DNA of 64,000 bases from Streptomyces deccanensis. GTDB lineage: Bacteria > Actinomycetota > Actinomycetes > Streptomycetales > Streptomycetaceae. The notes below the pieces were generated by a model. That model was not told the origin of the DNA. It was given only the letters and a program-made list of their open reading frames with translations, and searched no databases. Shown piece by piece: positions 9,538 through 17,860 of the stretch. The stretch spans positions 3,906,001 to 3,970,000 of the forward strand of contig NZ_CP092431.1 of assembly GCF_022385335.1 (NCBI RefSeq), in the 5' to 3' direction. Position 1 is the stretch's first letter. Each line of letters opens with the position of its first letter. The position numbers and the translations under genes were made by a program.

Positions 9538-10647
9538 GTGTTCGAGCATCGCGCCTTGACCGGCATCGGAGATCACGTTCCCGTGCGGGTCACCATGGAC
9601 CGCACCCTGCGAGTGAAGGTCATCGACGCCTGCGGGATGACCTGTACGTTCTGCCATAACGAGGGCACGCCGGTGGCTGCCGACAACCACGCCCGGGTCG
9701 CCGGCGAATTCGGTGCCGTCGGTCGCTCCGAACGTGTCTCCATCTACCTCGCGACCAATGGAGCCCGCTTCACGGCAGCGCCCGTCTTCCCCGACGAGAC
9801 GTTCCGCACTGCGTTGCGGGAGTTGCGTGACGCCCTGGGGTTCGAAGAGGTTCACCTGACAGGGGGCGAACCGACGCTGCATCCCAAGCTCTCCGCGATC
9901 GTGGCCCTGGCAAGGGAGGAGGGCTACAGCGTGGGAGTCACCTCCAATGGCGAGAACGGCGCAAGGATTCTTCCTGGCTGCGCGGAGGCCGGGTTGGACC
10001 GCGTCAACTTCTCGATCTTCGGCACCTCACCGAAGGAACTGGCACAGGTGCAGAACGAGCGGTACAGGTCGGTCTCCCTGGCGAGACGCAAGATCGAAGC
10101 CCTGGAGCAGTCGATCAAGGTGGCGGCTGAAGAGGGAATCGATGTGCGCGCCAATGTGGTGGTCCCCGACCACAGTCACGTGGAGCGGGTACACCGGCTG
10201 CTCGACCGATACGCCCCAGAGGTGTCGTTACGGGTCCTGTCGTCACTCGCGGACGGCGACGCGTCCCTGGACGCCATCGACCAGCTACTCGTCGAACTCC
10301 GAGCTGTGCCACAGGAGATCCACCTCATCGCCGGAGCATCAGGGTTTCGCGTCTCGTACCGGCTGCCCGACGGGAGATCGATCAAGGCCAAGCACATTCG
10401 TCAGGTGCGCCTACCGGAGACCTGTACGAGTTGCCGCTTCAACAACCCGACCGACTGTCAGGAGGGCTACTACGGGGTTCGTCTCTACCGAGATCCCAAG
10501 GGGACCTTCCACGTAGGTGTCTGTATTCAGCGCATGGACCTGTGTCTGCCCTTGGACCAATTCCTGGACAGCGCTGTCTGCGGCGAGATCACGAAAATGC
10601 GCGAGCAGGAGTTCCACGACCTGACGCGTAGAAGCTGTCATGTGTGA
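9538..10647 (+). CDS. Radical SAM protein, MoaA-like with auxiliary cysteines
   Basis: A 369-residue enzyme. I place the start at GTG 9538 because GAAGGAG ends 9 nt upstream; upstream in-frame ATGs lack a site. The radical SAM cluster motif is C32-x3-C36-x2-C39 (CGMTCTFC), followed by the GGE-type motif in HLTGGEPTLHPKL. A C-terminal CTSC...C...C set around residues 299-332 resembles the second Fe-S cluster region of MoaA/SPASM-like enzymes. The gene is coupled to a CYTH-domain gene starting 9 nt after its stop. No precursor peptide or molybdopterin genes are nearby, so substrate is unknown; a small molecule or nucleotide is plausible given the CYTH partner. Confidence 0.85.
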   Translation: MFEHRALTGIGDHVPVRVTMDRTLRVKVIDACGMTCTFCHNEGTPVAADNHARVAGEFGAVGRSERVSIYLATNGARFTAAPVFPDETFRTALRELRDALGFEEVHLTGGEPTLHPKLSAIVALAREEGYSVGVTSNGENGARILPGCAEAGLDRVNFSIFGTSPKELAQVQNERYRSVSLARRKIEALEQSIKVAAEEGIDVRANVVVPDHSHVERVHRLLDRYAPEVSLRVLSSLADGDASLDAIDQLLVELRAVPQEIHLIAGASGFRVSYRLPDGRSIKAKHIRQVRLPETCTSCRFNNPTDCQEGYYGVRLYRDPKGTFHVGVCIQRMDLCLPLDQFLDSAVCGEITKMREQEFHDLTRRSCHV

Positions 10648-10656
10648 AGGAGAACC

Positions 10657-11202
10657 GTGGCGCAACACGAGTACGAGGCGAAGTTCCTGGAGATCGACGT
10701 GCAGGCCACTGTCGGCGCGCTGCGGGCCGCCGGGGCGGAACAGGTCTTCCCCAAGACCATGTTCACCCGCCTGATCTTCGAGAACGACGCGGTGCGAGGG
10801 GAACAGTGGCTGCGGCTGCGGGACGAGGGCGGCAGGACCACGCTCACGTTGAAGCAGGTCACCGATGCCACGCACATCAACGGAACCACCGAGATCGAGA
10901 TCGAGGTCGACGACCTCGGCAAGACCGCGGAGCTGCTCACGGCGCTCGGTCTGCGGCAGGTCCGCTACCAGCAGAACTACCGCGAAGAATGGCGACTGGG
11001 AGGTGTCACCTACGACTTCGACACCTGGCCGGAGCTGGACACCTTCCTGGAGATCGAGGGTCCTTCCGAGGCGGCGGTGCGGGACGCCGTAGCGGCTCTG
11101 GGCCTGGACTACACCCACGCCCGCTTCGGCAGCATCGACCTGATCTACAAGAGCGAACTGAGCCGGGACATTCTCGCCGAGTCGACCCTTCTCTTCCGGT
11201 GA
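10657..11202 (+). CDS. CYTH-domain protein (class IV adenylate cyclase/thiamine triphosphatase-like)
   Basis: A 181-residue protein, GTG 10657 after AAGGAG. The N-terminus has the ExExK signature (E5-Y-E7-A-K9) of the CYTH triphosphate tunnel fold. Alternating acidic strands follow (TEIEIEVDDL) and a late YDFDTWPELDTFLEIEG strand pair, as in class IV cyclases. These enzymes act on triphosphates (ATP to cAMP, thiamine triphosphate, polyphosphate). Its tight coupling to the radical SAM gene suggests it prepares or removes a phosphorylated substrate for that enzyme. The exact reaction cannot be read from the sequence. Confidence 0.85.
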   Translation: MAQHEYEAKFLEIDVQATVGALRAAGAEQVFPKTMFTRLIFENDAVRGEQWLRLRDEGGRTTLTLKQVTDATHINGTTEIEIEVDDLGKTAELLTALGLRQVRYQQNYREEWRLGGVTYDFDTWPELDTFLEIEGPSEAAVRDAVAALGLDYTHARFGSIDLIYKSELSRDILAESTLLFR

Positions 11203-11282
11203 TGTCAGTCCGGCGTCCTGAGTAGTGAGCAGACGCCATCGCCGAGGCCCCGGTGTCAGTGCTGTGCCTCATGCTCGGCCGC

Positions 11283-11717
11283 ATGGATGAGAACACTTTC
11301 TGGCAGTTCGTCGACGGGTGCCGGCCAGAGGGGCCCGACCCCGATGCCGAGGGGCTTGCGGACGCGTTGGTGGGGCGGCTTGTGGGTGAGCCTGTTTCGG
11401 TCGTGGTGGGGTTCGCGGAGCAGTTGGCCTGGGCTCTCTATCGGCTGGATCGCAAGGAGTTCGGGGACGATCTCTCCGGCGACGGCTTTCTCTACACTCG
11501 GGCGGCTGTCGTGGCCGAGGGGCGTGACGTCTACGAGGCTGTGCTGCAGGATCCGGCGCGCTTCGTCCCGTACGCCACAAGACTCGTCTGGGCGGAGCCG
11601 CTGCTCTACGTGCCGGATCTGGCGTACGAGCGGATCACCGGCCGGGAGTGGGACCGGGCGACCCGGTACTCGTACGAGACCGGGTCGAACGCGGAGGGGT
11701 GGCGTCGGGAGGGGTGA
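11283..11717 (+). CDS. DUF4240 domain-containing protein
   Basis: A 144-residue acidic protein. I use ATG 11283 because DUF4240 proteins typically begin MDENTFWQFVD; an upstream GTG or ATG would add an unrelated extension. The conserved FWQFVD, FAEQLAWALYRLD and FLYTRAAVVAEGRDVYEAVL blocks fit the family. No catalytic residues are known for it. It stands alone between the CYTH gene and a convergent AlkZ-like gene. Function unknown. Confidence 0.8.
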   Translation: MDENTFWQFVDGCRPEGPDPDAEGLADALVGRLVGEPVSVVVGFAEQLAWALYRLDRKEFGDDLSGDGFLYTRAAVVAEGRDVYEAVLQDPARFVPYATRLVWAEPLLYVPDLAYERITGREWDRATRYSYETGSNAEGWRREG

Positions 11718-11766
11718 GGGTGGCCGCCCCGCTGCCCTCCTTCAGGGGTCGGTGGAGCACGGCCCC

Positions 11767-12981
11767 TCAATCGGCGGCGAGCACGCGCGTCTCCGACGTG
11801 TCCGGGAGTGGCTTGGTCCACCAGTGGTCGTGGCGGCGGTAGGGGGTGGGGTCGGAGCGGGTGGTGAGGAAGGTGTGCAAGGCCGTGGCCTCCTCCTTCA
11901 GGGCCTTCCAGGTCGAGGCCGGGAGGGGGTGGAAGGCTGTGGCCTCGATGGCGTCGGCCTGGGGGCGCCAGATGCCGGCGACCTGGCCGTCCACCAGGAG
12001 GGTGGGGAGGACGTCGCCGTTCATGCGGGTCACGTACGTGCGGTACTCGGGTGGGAGGAGGCGGCTCCGGTCGGCGTAGGCCAGGAGCGTGCTGTCCCAC
12101 ATGGCCATCAGGCGGGGTGGGGCGGGGGTGTCCTCCGGGGGGCGTGGGGCGCCCGGGATGTCGTACAGGGGTTGGGCGGTGGCGGTGGCCTCCAGGGTTT
12201 CGAGCTCGTCCGACATCGTGGCCAGTGCCGTTCTGATGCGGCGTTGTTGGACCATCGCGAACTGGGCCATGTCCGCGATCGTCGCCGGGCCGAAGCCCTG
12301 GAGGTAGCGGCGGATGAGCGTGCGTAGGCCCTCGGCGGCCGCGTCCGGGTCCGTGAGGGACGGGCGGGGCGAGGCCGCTACGTAGGACTGGCGGGTGTCG
12401 AAGGACCAGGGGCCGCCGGTGGGGGCGTGCCACAGGGGCGCGTAGTGGCGGAGCATGCGGTGGGCGCCGGTGTCCAGCGTGGCAGAGGGGGTCGTGTCCG
12501 AGGTGGCGGCGTTCGGCGTGGTGGTGGCGCCCAAGTGGGCCTCCAGCCAGGTGCGGAGTTCGGCGGCCGTGCGCACCGTGCCGTCGGCGTGGTCGAGGAG
12601 GAGCGGGAGGAAGGTGTCGACGTCGGACGCGGTCAGGCCGGAGGCTCGGAAGCGGGGGTCTCCGAGGCGGGAGCCTCGGAGGGTGGGTTCCATCGCCTCG
12701 CGGAACGGGGTGTAGTCGTCCGCGTGGACCGTGTGGACGGTGATCCGCATCAGCGTCGCTCGGACGAGACGGTGGTCGGTGAGCGCCTCGTCCAGGGTGG
12801 TGGGGTCGAAGGGGGACAGCCGGTTCCACAGGGCGATGTACGGGGAGGCCGGGTGCTGGGCCTGGAGGGCCACGATGCGGCGTACTGCGTCAGTCACCTT
12901 CAACTGCTCGCGCGAGAGGAGGAGTTGGCGGGCGAGTGTGGCCCGGTTGAGGGCTCGGTCGGTGAGCTTCGTGGTCCCCAT
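11767..12981 (-). CDS. Winged-helix DNA-binding protein, AlkZ/YcaQ-like (HTH_42)
   Basis: A 404-residue protein read leftward; the start at MGTTKLTDRALNRATLARQ (12981) matches family N-termini, whereas the open frame above it is low-complexity. The VALQAQHPASPYIALWNRL segment near residue 40 contains the Q-A-Q triplet corresponding to the QxQ catalytic motif of AlkZ-type DNA glycosylases. The rest is the three winged-helix domains of the HTH_42 family. AlkZ relatives unhook or excise bulky alkylated bases and often serve as self-resistance genes, but most members are uncharacterised. No genotoxin cluster is visible nearby. Confidence 0.8.
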   Translation of the reverse strand: MGTTKLTDRALNRATLARQLLLSREQLKVTDAVRRIVALQAQHPASPYIALWNRLSPFDPTTLDEALTDHRLVRATLMRITVHTVHADDYTPFREAMEPTLRGSRLGDPRFRASGLTASDVDTFLPLLLDHADGTVRTAAELRTWLEAHLGATTTPNAATSDTTPSATLDTGAHRMLRHYAPLWHAPTGGPWSFDTRQSYVAASPRPSLTDPDAAAEGLRTLIRRYLQGFGPATIADMAQFAMVQQRRIRTALATMSDELETLEATATAQPLYDIPGAPRPPEDTPAPPRLMAMWDSTLLAYADRSRLLPPEYRTYVTRMNGDVLPTLLVDGQVAGIWRPQADAIEATAFHPLPASTWKALKEEATALHTFLTTRSDPTPYRRHDHWWTKPLPDTSETRVLAAD

Positions 12982-13110
12982 GGGGAGATTGTCTCCGCTC
13001 CCTCGGATCCGCCGCTTCGCCGCTCCGCCGGTCCCTCCGTTCCGCCGCTCCGCCAATCCCTCCGTTCCCGCCGTTCCCGGGCTGCGTGGCGGCGCGCACT
13101 CCGGCGCGGC

Positions 13111-13950
13111 TCAACTGGTGGTTTCCGTAAGCGAGTTGAGGAAGCCCGATATCTCCGCGTGCAGATCGCTCGGCTGGTCCAGGTGTACGTCGTGGCCCGC
13201 GTCCTCGATGACGGTGAGCTCGGTTCGGGTGCCGGGAGCGCGGGTGGTCGGCATCGCGGCGGCGTCGGCGGCCGCCATCGTGCCGTGTGCGCCCCGTACG
13301 ACGAGGGTGGGGCAGGTGGTGGTGGCCCACTTCGCGTCGTACGACCTGTGGGCCAGTTCCGCGATCGCGGCGAGCATCGTGGCGCGGTCCACTCGGGGGT
13401 ACCAGCCGTCGGGGCGGTGGTCGAGGTTGCGGGACCAGCTCGGGTGACCGAAGAACTCGGCTGCCTGGGACGGCGAGTCGAACGGGGTCGGCCAGCTGTC
13501 CAGCCAGGCGGCTATGTGGGCGGGCAGGGTGGGGTCGGGGGTTCCTGGGCCCGCCTCGATCAGGATCAGGGAGTCGAGGAGTTCCGGGTGCGCGGCCGCG
13601 GTGAGGAAGGCCGTGTGGCCGCCGAGGGACTGGCCCACGAGGGTCAGGGGGGCCTGGCCCGGGAGAGCGAGGCCCAGTTCACGGATCACCGTCACCGCGT
13701 CCTGTACGCACGCCGCCCGGCTCATGTCCTCCGGGCGCCGGGTGCTCGCGCCGTGGCCGCGTGCGTCGTACGTCACCACGCGGTGGCCGTCCGCCAGGAG
13801 CCGGGGGACGAGGTCGTCCCACTCCCCCTGGTGGCCGGCGAGGCCGTGCAGGAGGAGGAGCGTGCGGCTGTGCGCATGGGGCGGGACGTGGTCGCGGTGG
13901 GCGAGGCGGACGCCGTCCGGGGTGGTGAGGTGAGCGACGGTGGGGGTCAT
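13111..13950 (-). CDS. Alpha/beta hydrolase
   Basis: A 279-residue hydrolase starting at ATG 13950 (MTPTVAHLTTPDGVRLAHRD). It has the oxyanion HG motif (LLLLHGLAGHQGEWD), the nucleophile elbow GQSLGG and a C-terminal catalytic His in VIEDAGHDVHLDQP; the acid is likely the Asp in the late strand region. Length and order fit the esterase/lipase-like family. No signal peptide, so cytoplasmic. Substrate not predictable. Confidence 0.9.
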   Translation of the reverse strand: MTPTVAHLTTPDGVRLAHRDHVPPHAHSRTLLLLHGLAGHQGEWDDLVPRLLADGHRVVTYDARGHGASTRRPEDMSRAACVQDAVTVIRELGLALPGQAPLTLVGQSLGGHTAFLTAAAHPELLDSLILIEAGPGTPDPTLPAHIAAWLDSWPTPFDSPSQAAEFFGHPSWSRNLDHRPDGWYPRVDRATMLAAIAELAHRSYDAKWATTTCPTLVVRGAHGTMAAADAAAMPTTRAPGTRTELTVIEDAGHDVHLDQPSDLHAEISGFLNSLTETTS

Positions 13951-14013
13951 CGCACGATGGTGGCGGCCGGTGGGCGGCGGTGTCAGCGGGACTTTCGGCT
14001 CACGCGGCGGGGC

Positions 14014-14193
14014 AACCTCTCGGCCCACCAACTCGGCGCGGGCGCCTCCGCGTTCCTCGGCGCCACCGCCCGCGATCTCTTCGGCGCGTACGACGTCGTC
14101 TGGACCAGCCTCGGCGCAGTCTGCCTGGCCGCGTCCCTGCTGGCCGTGGTCGTACGGGGGCCTCGGGGCGCCCGGCGGACGGAGGCGCAGTAG
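14014..14193 (+). pseudogene. MFS transporter C-terminal fragment (remnant)
   Basis: About 59 codons, ending at the stop at 14191-14193, read as LGAGASAFLGATARDLFGAYDVVWTSLGAVCLAASLLAVVV and a short basic tail. I have broken this description at the hydrophobic core: GAGASAFLGATARDLFGAYD is the loop before, and VVWTSLGAVCLAASLLAVVV the sequence of, a last transmembrane helix of an MFS permease. The upstream part overlaps the start of the divergently read hydrolase, so the rest of the gene is gone. Probably a decayed permease; a short independent membrane peptide cannot be excluded. Confidence 0.55.
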
Positions 14194-14235
14194 CCTCGGG
14201 CGCGACGGACCTGGCGCAGGACACGGGAGGCAGTG

Positions 14236-14538
14236 ATGGCGAGGGTTCCCACGGCGGCGGTGGCCGCGAGCGGGCTCATCGGCGGGTACGGGGTGGCTCG
14301 CTGGACGAAGAAGCGGCCGCTGGGCGGGGCGGTGCTCGCGGTGGCGGGCGCGGCGGCGGCCCAGCAGTGGCAGAAGGCGGCCGGGGGCAGGGCCGCGGGC
14401 GCGCTGACCGCGGGGTACGTGGCCGCGTTCGCCGGGTCGCATCCGCTGGCGAAGAAGGTGGGGGCCTGGTCGGCGGTGTTCGGAGTCGCCGGGGTGGTGG
14501 CGCTGGCGTCGTGGGTGGTGGCCGACCGCAAGGGGTAG
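14236..14538 (+). CDS. Small predicted membrane protein
   Basis: A 100-residue, Gly/Ala-rich protein. ATG 14236 is preferred over the adjacent GTG 14233 because GGGAGG at 14225-14230 is then 5 nt away. Three or so weak hydrophobic stretches are visible (near residues 5-22, 52-66 and 75-93), with basic residues between. I do not recognise a family. It stands between the MFS remnant and a convergent GlxA-type regulator. Function unknown. Confidence 0.6.
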   Translation: MARVPTAAVAASGLIGGYGVARWTKKRPLGGAVLAVAGAAAAQQWQKAAGGRAAGALTAGYVAAFAGSHPLAKKVGAWSAVFGVAGVVALASWVVADRKG

Positions 14539-14665
14539 CCGCGCCGGAAGGGTAGCCGCCCCCGGAACGGGTAGGGGGGTCCGGCCTGTTGGGGGCCGCA
14601 GGTCGTCGGTGGTTGCTCGCGGAGTCCCCCGCGCCCCTGACGGGGCGGAGCGCGGCCCCCGTTCA

Positions 14666-15637
14666 TCAGCGCCCCGTCGGCGTACTCCCCTCCCCGCGGA
14701 ACGCCCGCCGATACGCGTACGGGCTCGTGCCCACCACCCTCTTGAAGCGGTCGCGGAACGCCGTCGGGGAGCCGAAGCCCGCCTGGGTGGCGATGCGGTC
14801 GACGGTGTGGTCGGTGGACTCCAGCAGGTACTGGGCCCGCCGGACCCGCGCCCGGTGCAGCCACTGCAAGGGCGTCGTGCCCGTCTGCTCGCGGAAGCGG
14901 CGGTTCAGCGTACGGGTGCTGGTGCCGGCGTGGAGGGCGATGTCGTCCAGGGTCAGATCCCGCTCGACGTTCTCCTCCAACCAGCGCAGCAGGGGCTCCA
15001 TCGTGGCGCCGGCGGGCGCCGGGGGCTGGTCCTGCACGATGAACTGAGCCTGGCCGCCCTCCCGTTCGAGGGGCATGACACACATCCGCGCGGTGAACGC
15101 GGCGACCGCCGAGCCGTGGTCCTTGCGGATCATGTGCAGGCACATGTCCATGGCCGCGGCGGCGCCCGCCGACGTCAGGAACTGGCCGTTGTCGACATAG
15201 AGAACGTTCGGGTCGACCGTGATTCCCGGATGACGGGCCGCCAGATCGGGGGCGGCGATCCAGTGCGTGGTGGCGCGCAGCCCGTCCAGCAGACCCGTCG
15301 CGGCGAAGAGGAACGCGCCGACGCAGATCGACGCGATCCGCGTCCCGCTCGCCGCCGCGGCGTGCAGCGCCTCCGTCACCCCCGGCGGCAACGGCAGGGT
15401 CGGGTCGGCCGTCCCCGGCAGGATGATGGTGTCCGCCTCGGCCAGCGCCTCCAGCCCGTACGGGGCCCGCACACTGAACGGCCCCGCCTTCACCATCCCG
15501 TCCCCCGCCGCCGAGCAGACCCGCACCCGGTACGCCTCCCGCCCGTCCGGCAGCCGCGCCCAGCCGAAGGTGTCGACGGGGGCCGACATGTCGAACGGGA
15601 TCACGTCGTCGAGCGCCAGTACGGCCACGGTGTGCAT
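14666..15637 (-). CDS. GlxA-family AraC-type transcriptional regulator
   Basis: A 323-residue regulator, start ATG 15637 (MHTVAVLALDDVIPFDMSAP). Residues 1-175 form a DJ-1/PfpI-like domain (ASICVGAFLFAATGLLDG around the Cys elbow); residues 225-320 form the AraC double helix-turn-helix (LTLDDIALHAGTSTRTLNRR and the later IATQAGFGSPTAFRDRFK). Family members often activate catabolic genes through an unknown ligand. The divergent membrane-protein gene starting at 15781 is a possible target, sharing a 143-nt intergenic region. Confidence 0.9.
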   Translation of the reverse strand: MHTVAVLALDDVIPFDMSAPVDTFGWARLPDGREAYRVRVCSAAGDGMVKAGPFSVRAPYGLEALAEADTIILPGTADPTLPLPPGVTEALHAAAASGTRIASICVGAFLFAATGLLDGLRATTHWIAAPDLAARHPGITVDPNVLYVDNGQFLTSAGAAAAMDMCLHMIRKDHGSAVAAFTARMCVMPLEREGGQAQFIVQDQPPAPAGATMEPLLRWLEENVERDLTLDDIALHAGTSTRTLNRRFREQTGTTPLQWLHRARVRRAQYLLESTDHTVDRIATQAGFGSPTAFRDRFKRVVGTSPYAYRRAFRGEGSTPTGR

Positions 15638-15780
15638 GGCGGGAGCGTAGGCCCCCACCGGGTTCCAGCCAACAGGATCCGGGTGCCCCCTGCCCCACCG
15701 TGATAGTGCTGGCGAGAATCCGTTGGAGCCTGGCAATCCTGCCACTCCTGTGTGGCCCTTCCCCGCCCTACCGTCCCCTC

Positions 15781-16242
15781 GTGACCAAGTTCCTCCTCTC
15801 CCTCCACGTCCTCGCCGCGATCATCGCCGTCGGGCCCGTCACCGTCGCGGCCAGCATGTTCCCGCCGAGCGCCCGCAAGGCGCTGGCCGAACCCGACAGC
15901 GAGCGGGCGGTGTCGGCCGTACGGCTGCTGCACCGGATCTGCCGGGTGTACGGCGGTGTCGGCATCGCCGTGCCCGTGCTCGGGTTCGCCACGGCGATGA
16001 GCATGGGCGTGCTGAAGGACACCTGGCTGATCGTGTCGATGCTGCTGACCGCCCTCGCGGCCATGGTCCTGCTGGCGCTGGTGCTGCCCCGGCAGGAGGA
16101 GATCCTGCAAGGGATCGGCGGCACCGCCGTCGACACCCGGACCACAGCCCGACTCGCCATGTTCACGGGCATGTTCAACCTGCTGTGGGCGACGGTCACG
16201 ATCCTGATGATCGTGCGCCCCGGTTCGACCACGGGCGCCTGA
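15781..16242 (+). CDS. Integral membrane protein, DUF2269-like
   Basis: A 153-residue protein from GTG 15781 (VTKFLLSLHVLAAIIAVGPV); a longer frame starting near 15700 is not supported by composition. Four hydrophobic helices are visible, with a His in the first and a basic loop after it, as in DUF2269 proteins. Divergent from the GlxA-type regulator. Molecular function is not known for the family. Confidence 0.7.
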   Translation: MTKFLLSLHVLAAIIAVGPVTVAASMFPPSARKALAEPDSERAVSAVRLLHRICRVYGGVGIAVPVLGFATAMSMGVLKDTWLIVSMLLTALAAMVLLALVLPRQEEILQGIGGTAVDTRTTARLAMFTGMFNLLWATVTILMIVRPGSTTGA

Positions 16243-16245
16243 CTT

Positions 16246-16558
16246 CCCAGCACGCTGGGGTGATGTCCGAGGTGAGGCCGGTTTCGGCGGGGCATCCGCT
16301 ACGTCGCAGCAGTAACCAGTTGCCCTCGGCGGGGTTGAGGTCCCGTGCGTACGCCGCCAGGAAGGAGCAGTAGGTGATCCAGTCGTGGGTGTCGATGAAC
16401 TGCCGCCATCGTTGTACCGACCGCACGCTGACACGTGACTGCTTGGCGACCGCGGCCTTGCCGTGTCCCCATGTGAACAACTCGGCCGCCTGCATCCGGC
16501 TGCGCTCGTGAAACGCCCGTCGCTCCGCGCTCGGCCCGCCCCCTTGCGGATACCTCAT
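16246..16558 (-). pseudogene. IS630-family transposase remnant, internally deleted
   Basis: The leftward frame starting at 16558 reads an N-terminal transposase helix-turn-helix (HGKAAVAKQSRVSVRSVQRW). It then jumps directly to the C-terminal IS630 hallmark DWITYCSFLAAYARDLNPAEGNW, here quoted by its key LNPAEGNWLLLRR end. The whole central DDE catalytic region is missing. It is therefore a decayed copy of an IS630-type element, with no intact transposase. Terminal inverted repeats were not identified. Confidence 0.75.
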
Positions 16559-16617
16559 ATGACCGGCCTATCGCGACAACGGCACGTTGTCGGCCCCGCG
16601 ACCTCACGCCGGCAAGG

Positions 16618-17418
16618 TCAGAAACCCATGCCGCCGTTGCTCTGGAGAAGCTGGGCGTTGATCCATCCGCCTTCTGCAGAGCAGAGGAAGGAGACGAGAT
16701 TCGCGCAGTCCTGCGGCACACCGAGGCGTCCCAGGGGCGTGAAGCGGATCATGTCCGCCTTCTGCTCTTCGGTCATCCACCCTGTGTCGGTCGGGCCGGG
16801 ATTGATCGCGTTACAGGTCACTCCCAGGTGGGCGAGCTCACGGGCGGCCGCCAGCGTGATCCGGTCCATCGCTCCCTTGCTTGCCCCATAAGGCAGGTTG
16901 CCGGCCGTGTGGTCGCTGGTCAGGCTGACGATTCGCCCGCTGCCATGCTGTCCGCGGAACCGCAGCCCGTACTCCCGGATCAGCAGCCAGGTTGCCCGCG
17001 CATTGACCGCGAAGTGCAGATCGAAGCTCTCCACCGTGGTGTCCAACAAGCCGGAGTCGACCGACTCGCAATGGCAGAGCACCAGCGCCGTGACGTTTCC
17101 CAGTTCGCGCTCGACACGGTCAAAGAGCTGAGCTGGCACGGCCGGGTCGCTCAGGTCCGCCTCGACCGCAAGTGTTCTCGCCCCGAGGGACGCCACCTTC
17201 TTCTGCAGCTCTTCGGGCGCACCCGGCTCCATGCCCCACTGCATCCGCGCGTCATACGGAGTCCAGTACGTGAAGGCCACATCCCACCCTGCCCGGACCA
17301 GATTCAGCACCACGGCCGCCGCGATCCCCGCCGAACGGCCCGCCCCCGTGACCAAGGCAAGCGGGCGCCCCGTTTCTCCCACGTGCTGCCGACTCCCCAA
17401 AGGCGTCTCACCAGTCAT
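16618..17418 (-). CDS. SDR-family oxidoreductase
   Basis: A 266-residue enzyme with start ATG 17418. It has the nucleotide-binding TGAGRSAGI motif at about residues 25-33, a Ser in RIVSLTSDHTAG and the catalytic Y-x3-K in YGASKGAMD. The C-terminal INPGPTDTGWMTEE segment is typical of 3-oxoacyl reductase-like SDRs, and it belongs to the subgroup resembling streptomycete and Bacillus SDR proteins with an extended 'FTYWTPYDARMQ' loop. It lies between two mobile-element remnants, so transfer as cargo is possible. Substrate unknown. Confidence 0.85.
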   Translation of the reverse strand: MTGETPLGSRQHVGETGRPLALVTGAGRSAGIAAAVVLNLVRAGWDVAFTYWTPYDARMQWGMEPGAPEELQKKVASLGARTLAVEADLSDPAVPAQLFDRVERELGNVTALVLCHCESVDSGLLDTTVESFDLHFAVNARATWLLIREYGLRFRGQHGSGRIVSLTSDHTAGNLPYGASKGAMDRITLAAARELAHLGVTCNAINPGPTDTGWMTEEQKADMIRFTPLGRLGVPQDCANLVSFLCSAEGGWINAQLLQSNGGMGF

Positions 17419-17439
17419 GATCCTCATCCTGGCGGGCCG

Positions 17440-17760
17440 TCCTTCGCACGGCACCCGATTTCCCCGGTCGGCGCCACGGTCACACACGAACTCGGCAACT
17501 GCGCTCGCCCTGACGGATCTGCCTGCCAACATGAGCACGGCTGCATCCGCTGCCCGATGCTCCAGGTCAACCCGAAGATGCTGCCGCGGCTCGCGGAGGT
17601 CGAGAAGAACCTGGCCCTCCGCCGCGAGCGGGCCGAGGAGAAACAGTGGCTCGGCGAGATCGAAGGCATCGACATGACCTTGACCTTCGTCCGCACCAAG
17701 CAAGCCGACTCCGCCAGGCCCGCCTGCAGCCACCCTCCCGGATGGCCTGTCGGCGACTGA
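17440..17760 (+). pseudogene. Tyrosine integrase C-terminal fragment
   Basis: The rightward frame ending at 17760 reads a Cys-rich tail (CQHEHGCIRCPMLQVNPK) followed by a charged helical stretch (LAEVEKNLALRRERAEEKQW). This combination is the C-terminal end of a family of tyrosine-type integrases found on actinobacterial mobile elements. The catalytic domain with R-H-R-Y is absent upstream, where the SDR gene lies on the other strand. It is a remnant, not a functional recombinase. Confidence 0.65.
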
Positions 17761-17860
17761 CCACCACTCCCGGCACGCGATCTCGATGGTCAGGCTCAGG
17801 ACTGCCGCGTCACCTCCTGACCGGCCAACCTCTGTCAGCCCTCTTGGGAGTTCTCGCAGG

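Noticed and set aside
12990..13110. Repeated CCGCTCCGCCGGTCCCTCCG-like run as a regulatory element
   Set aside because: Short low-complexity DNA with no clear period or hairpin; it only extends the open frame of the AlkZ-like gene upstream.
16828..17439. Longer integrase gene upstream of the C-terminal fragment
   Set aside because: The same strand is antisense to the SDR gene, and no R-H-R-Y residues are readable; only the tail from about 17440 looks like integrase.
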